From Bryobacterales bacterium (lineage in GTDB: Bacteria; Acidobacteriota; Terriglobia; Bryobacterales; Bryobacteraceae): a DNA stretch of 5,977 bases. The notes beneath the pieces are model-generated. The model worked only from the letters and a program-made list of their open reading frames with translations, searched no databases and had not been told where the DNA came from. This document shows positions 5,866 to 5,977 of this stretch, piece after piece. Location of the stretch: contig SHUN01000209.1 in the NCBI GenBank assembly GCA_009697495.1, forward strand, positions 1 through 5,977. Reading direction: 5' to 3'. A program made the translations under genes and the position numbers. The first letter of the stretch is position 1; the number at the start of each line of letters is the position of its first letter.

Positions 5866-5977
5866 TTAGGTCTCCTTGCGGTTGATGAGGAAAGTGGCGA
5901 CGTGGTCAAAGAAGTCGCGGAGGGTTTGCTCGGCCTCCAGGGGGAGAGCGGCTTCGGCGAAGGCGTTGTTCATGAGC
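5866..5977 (-). CDS. Probable group II truncated haemoglobin, C-terminal fragment
   Basis: The minus strand reads open from the window edge for 36 codons to a TAA at 5868-5866. The peptide LMNNAFAEAALPLEAEQ then TLRDFFDHVATFLINRKET resembles the end of group II (TrHbO/YjbI-type) truncated globins: the last part of helix G (the W-L-x-C-M-x-x-A-like region), a short loop, and helix H ending A-x-x-L/M-x-N-x. The haem-binding and distal residues lie beyond the window, so the identification rests on this tail alone. A different small helical protein remains possible. These globins bind O2 or NO and are linked to oxidative and nitrosative stress. Its stop is 3 bp before the YfiT-type start, and its last codons carry that gene's ribosome-binding site. 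Confidence 0.55.
   Translation of the reverse strand, partial: LMNNAFAEAALPLEAEQTLRDFFDHVATFLINRKET
5871..5877 (-). promoter_or_regulatory. Ribosome-binding site of the YfiT-type gene, inside the globin-like gene
   Basis: AAGGAGA on the minus strand lies 8 nt before the ATG at 5862-5860. It sits inside the Arg-Lys-Glu-Thr end of the upstream open frame, so ribosomes finishing that gene pass over it. This is the strongest Shine-Dalgarno match seen in the window. Confidence 0.7.

Overview
The window looks like a stretch of an Acidobacteriota chromosome, probably the Solibacter/Bryobacter side of the phylum. This is inferred from the GC-rich coding style and from the gene families: an exported protein start of the carboxypeptidase-regulatory/TonB-receptor (Oar-like) type, a periplasmic PQQ dehydrogenase of the membrane-glucose-dehydrogenase type, a DUF4920 protein, a PafA-like phosphatase and a YfiT-type DinB protein. 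No 16S rRNA or other phylogenetic marker is present. I see no tRNA, rRNA, CRISPR array, insertion sequence or attachment site, and almost all of the sequence is coding.

Layout. (1) 1-189, minus: the first 63 residues of an exported TonB-receptor-like protein that runs off the left edge. (2) 190-426: a divergent intergenic region with a candidate minus-strand promoter, a run of eight C (G8 in the minus-strand leader) and a candidate plus-strand promoter about 7 nt from the next start codon. (3) 427-4278, plus: three tightly packed genes for exported proteins, namely a PQQ-dependent dehydrogenase, a DUF4920 protein and a PafA-type alkaline phosphatase; gaps are 19 and 2 bp and none has a good Shine-Dalgarno. 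(4) 4279-4340: a short gap with an extended -10 promoter candidate. (5) 4341-5331, plus: an OmpH/Skp-family chaperone and an unrecognised single-pass membrane protein with four cysteines, both with clear Shine-Dalgarno sequences. (6) 5338-5977, minus: the last 36 codons of a probable group II truncated haemoglobin followed by a YfiT-type DinB protein, convergent with the previous unit and only 6 bp from it.

Function. The plus-strand genes are nearly all for the cell envelope: substrate oxidation in the periplasm, phosphate-ester hydrolysis, an outer-membrane-protein chaperone and a membrane-anchored periplasmic domain. The minus-strand pair at the right suggests thiol, redox or gas-ligand stress, but this rests on family knowledge and a partial globin. 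I did not find a clearly new system. The best candidates for a second look are the OmpH plus anchored four-cysteine protein pair, the G8 tract in the leader of the receptor gene, and the globin-YfiT coupling.
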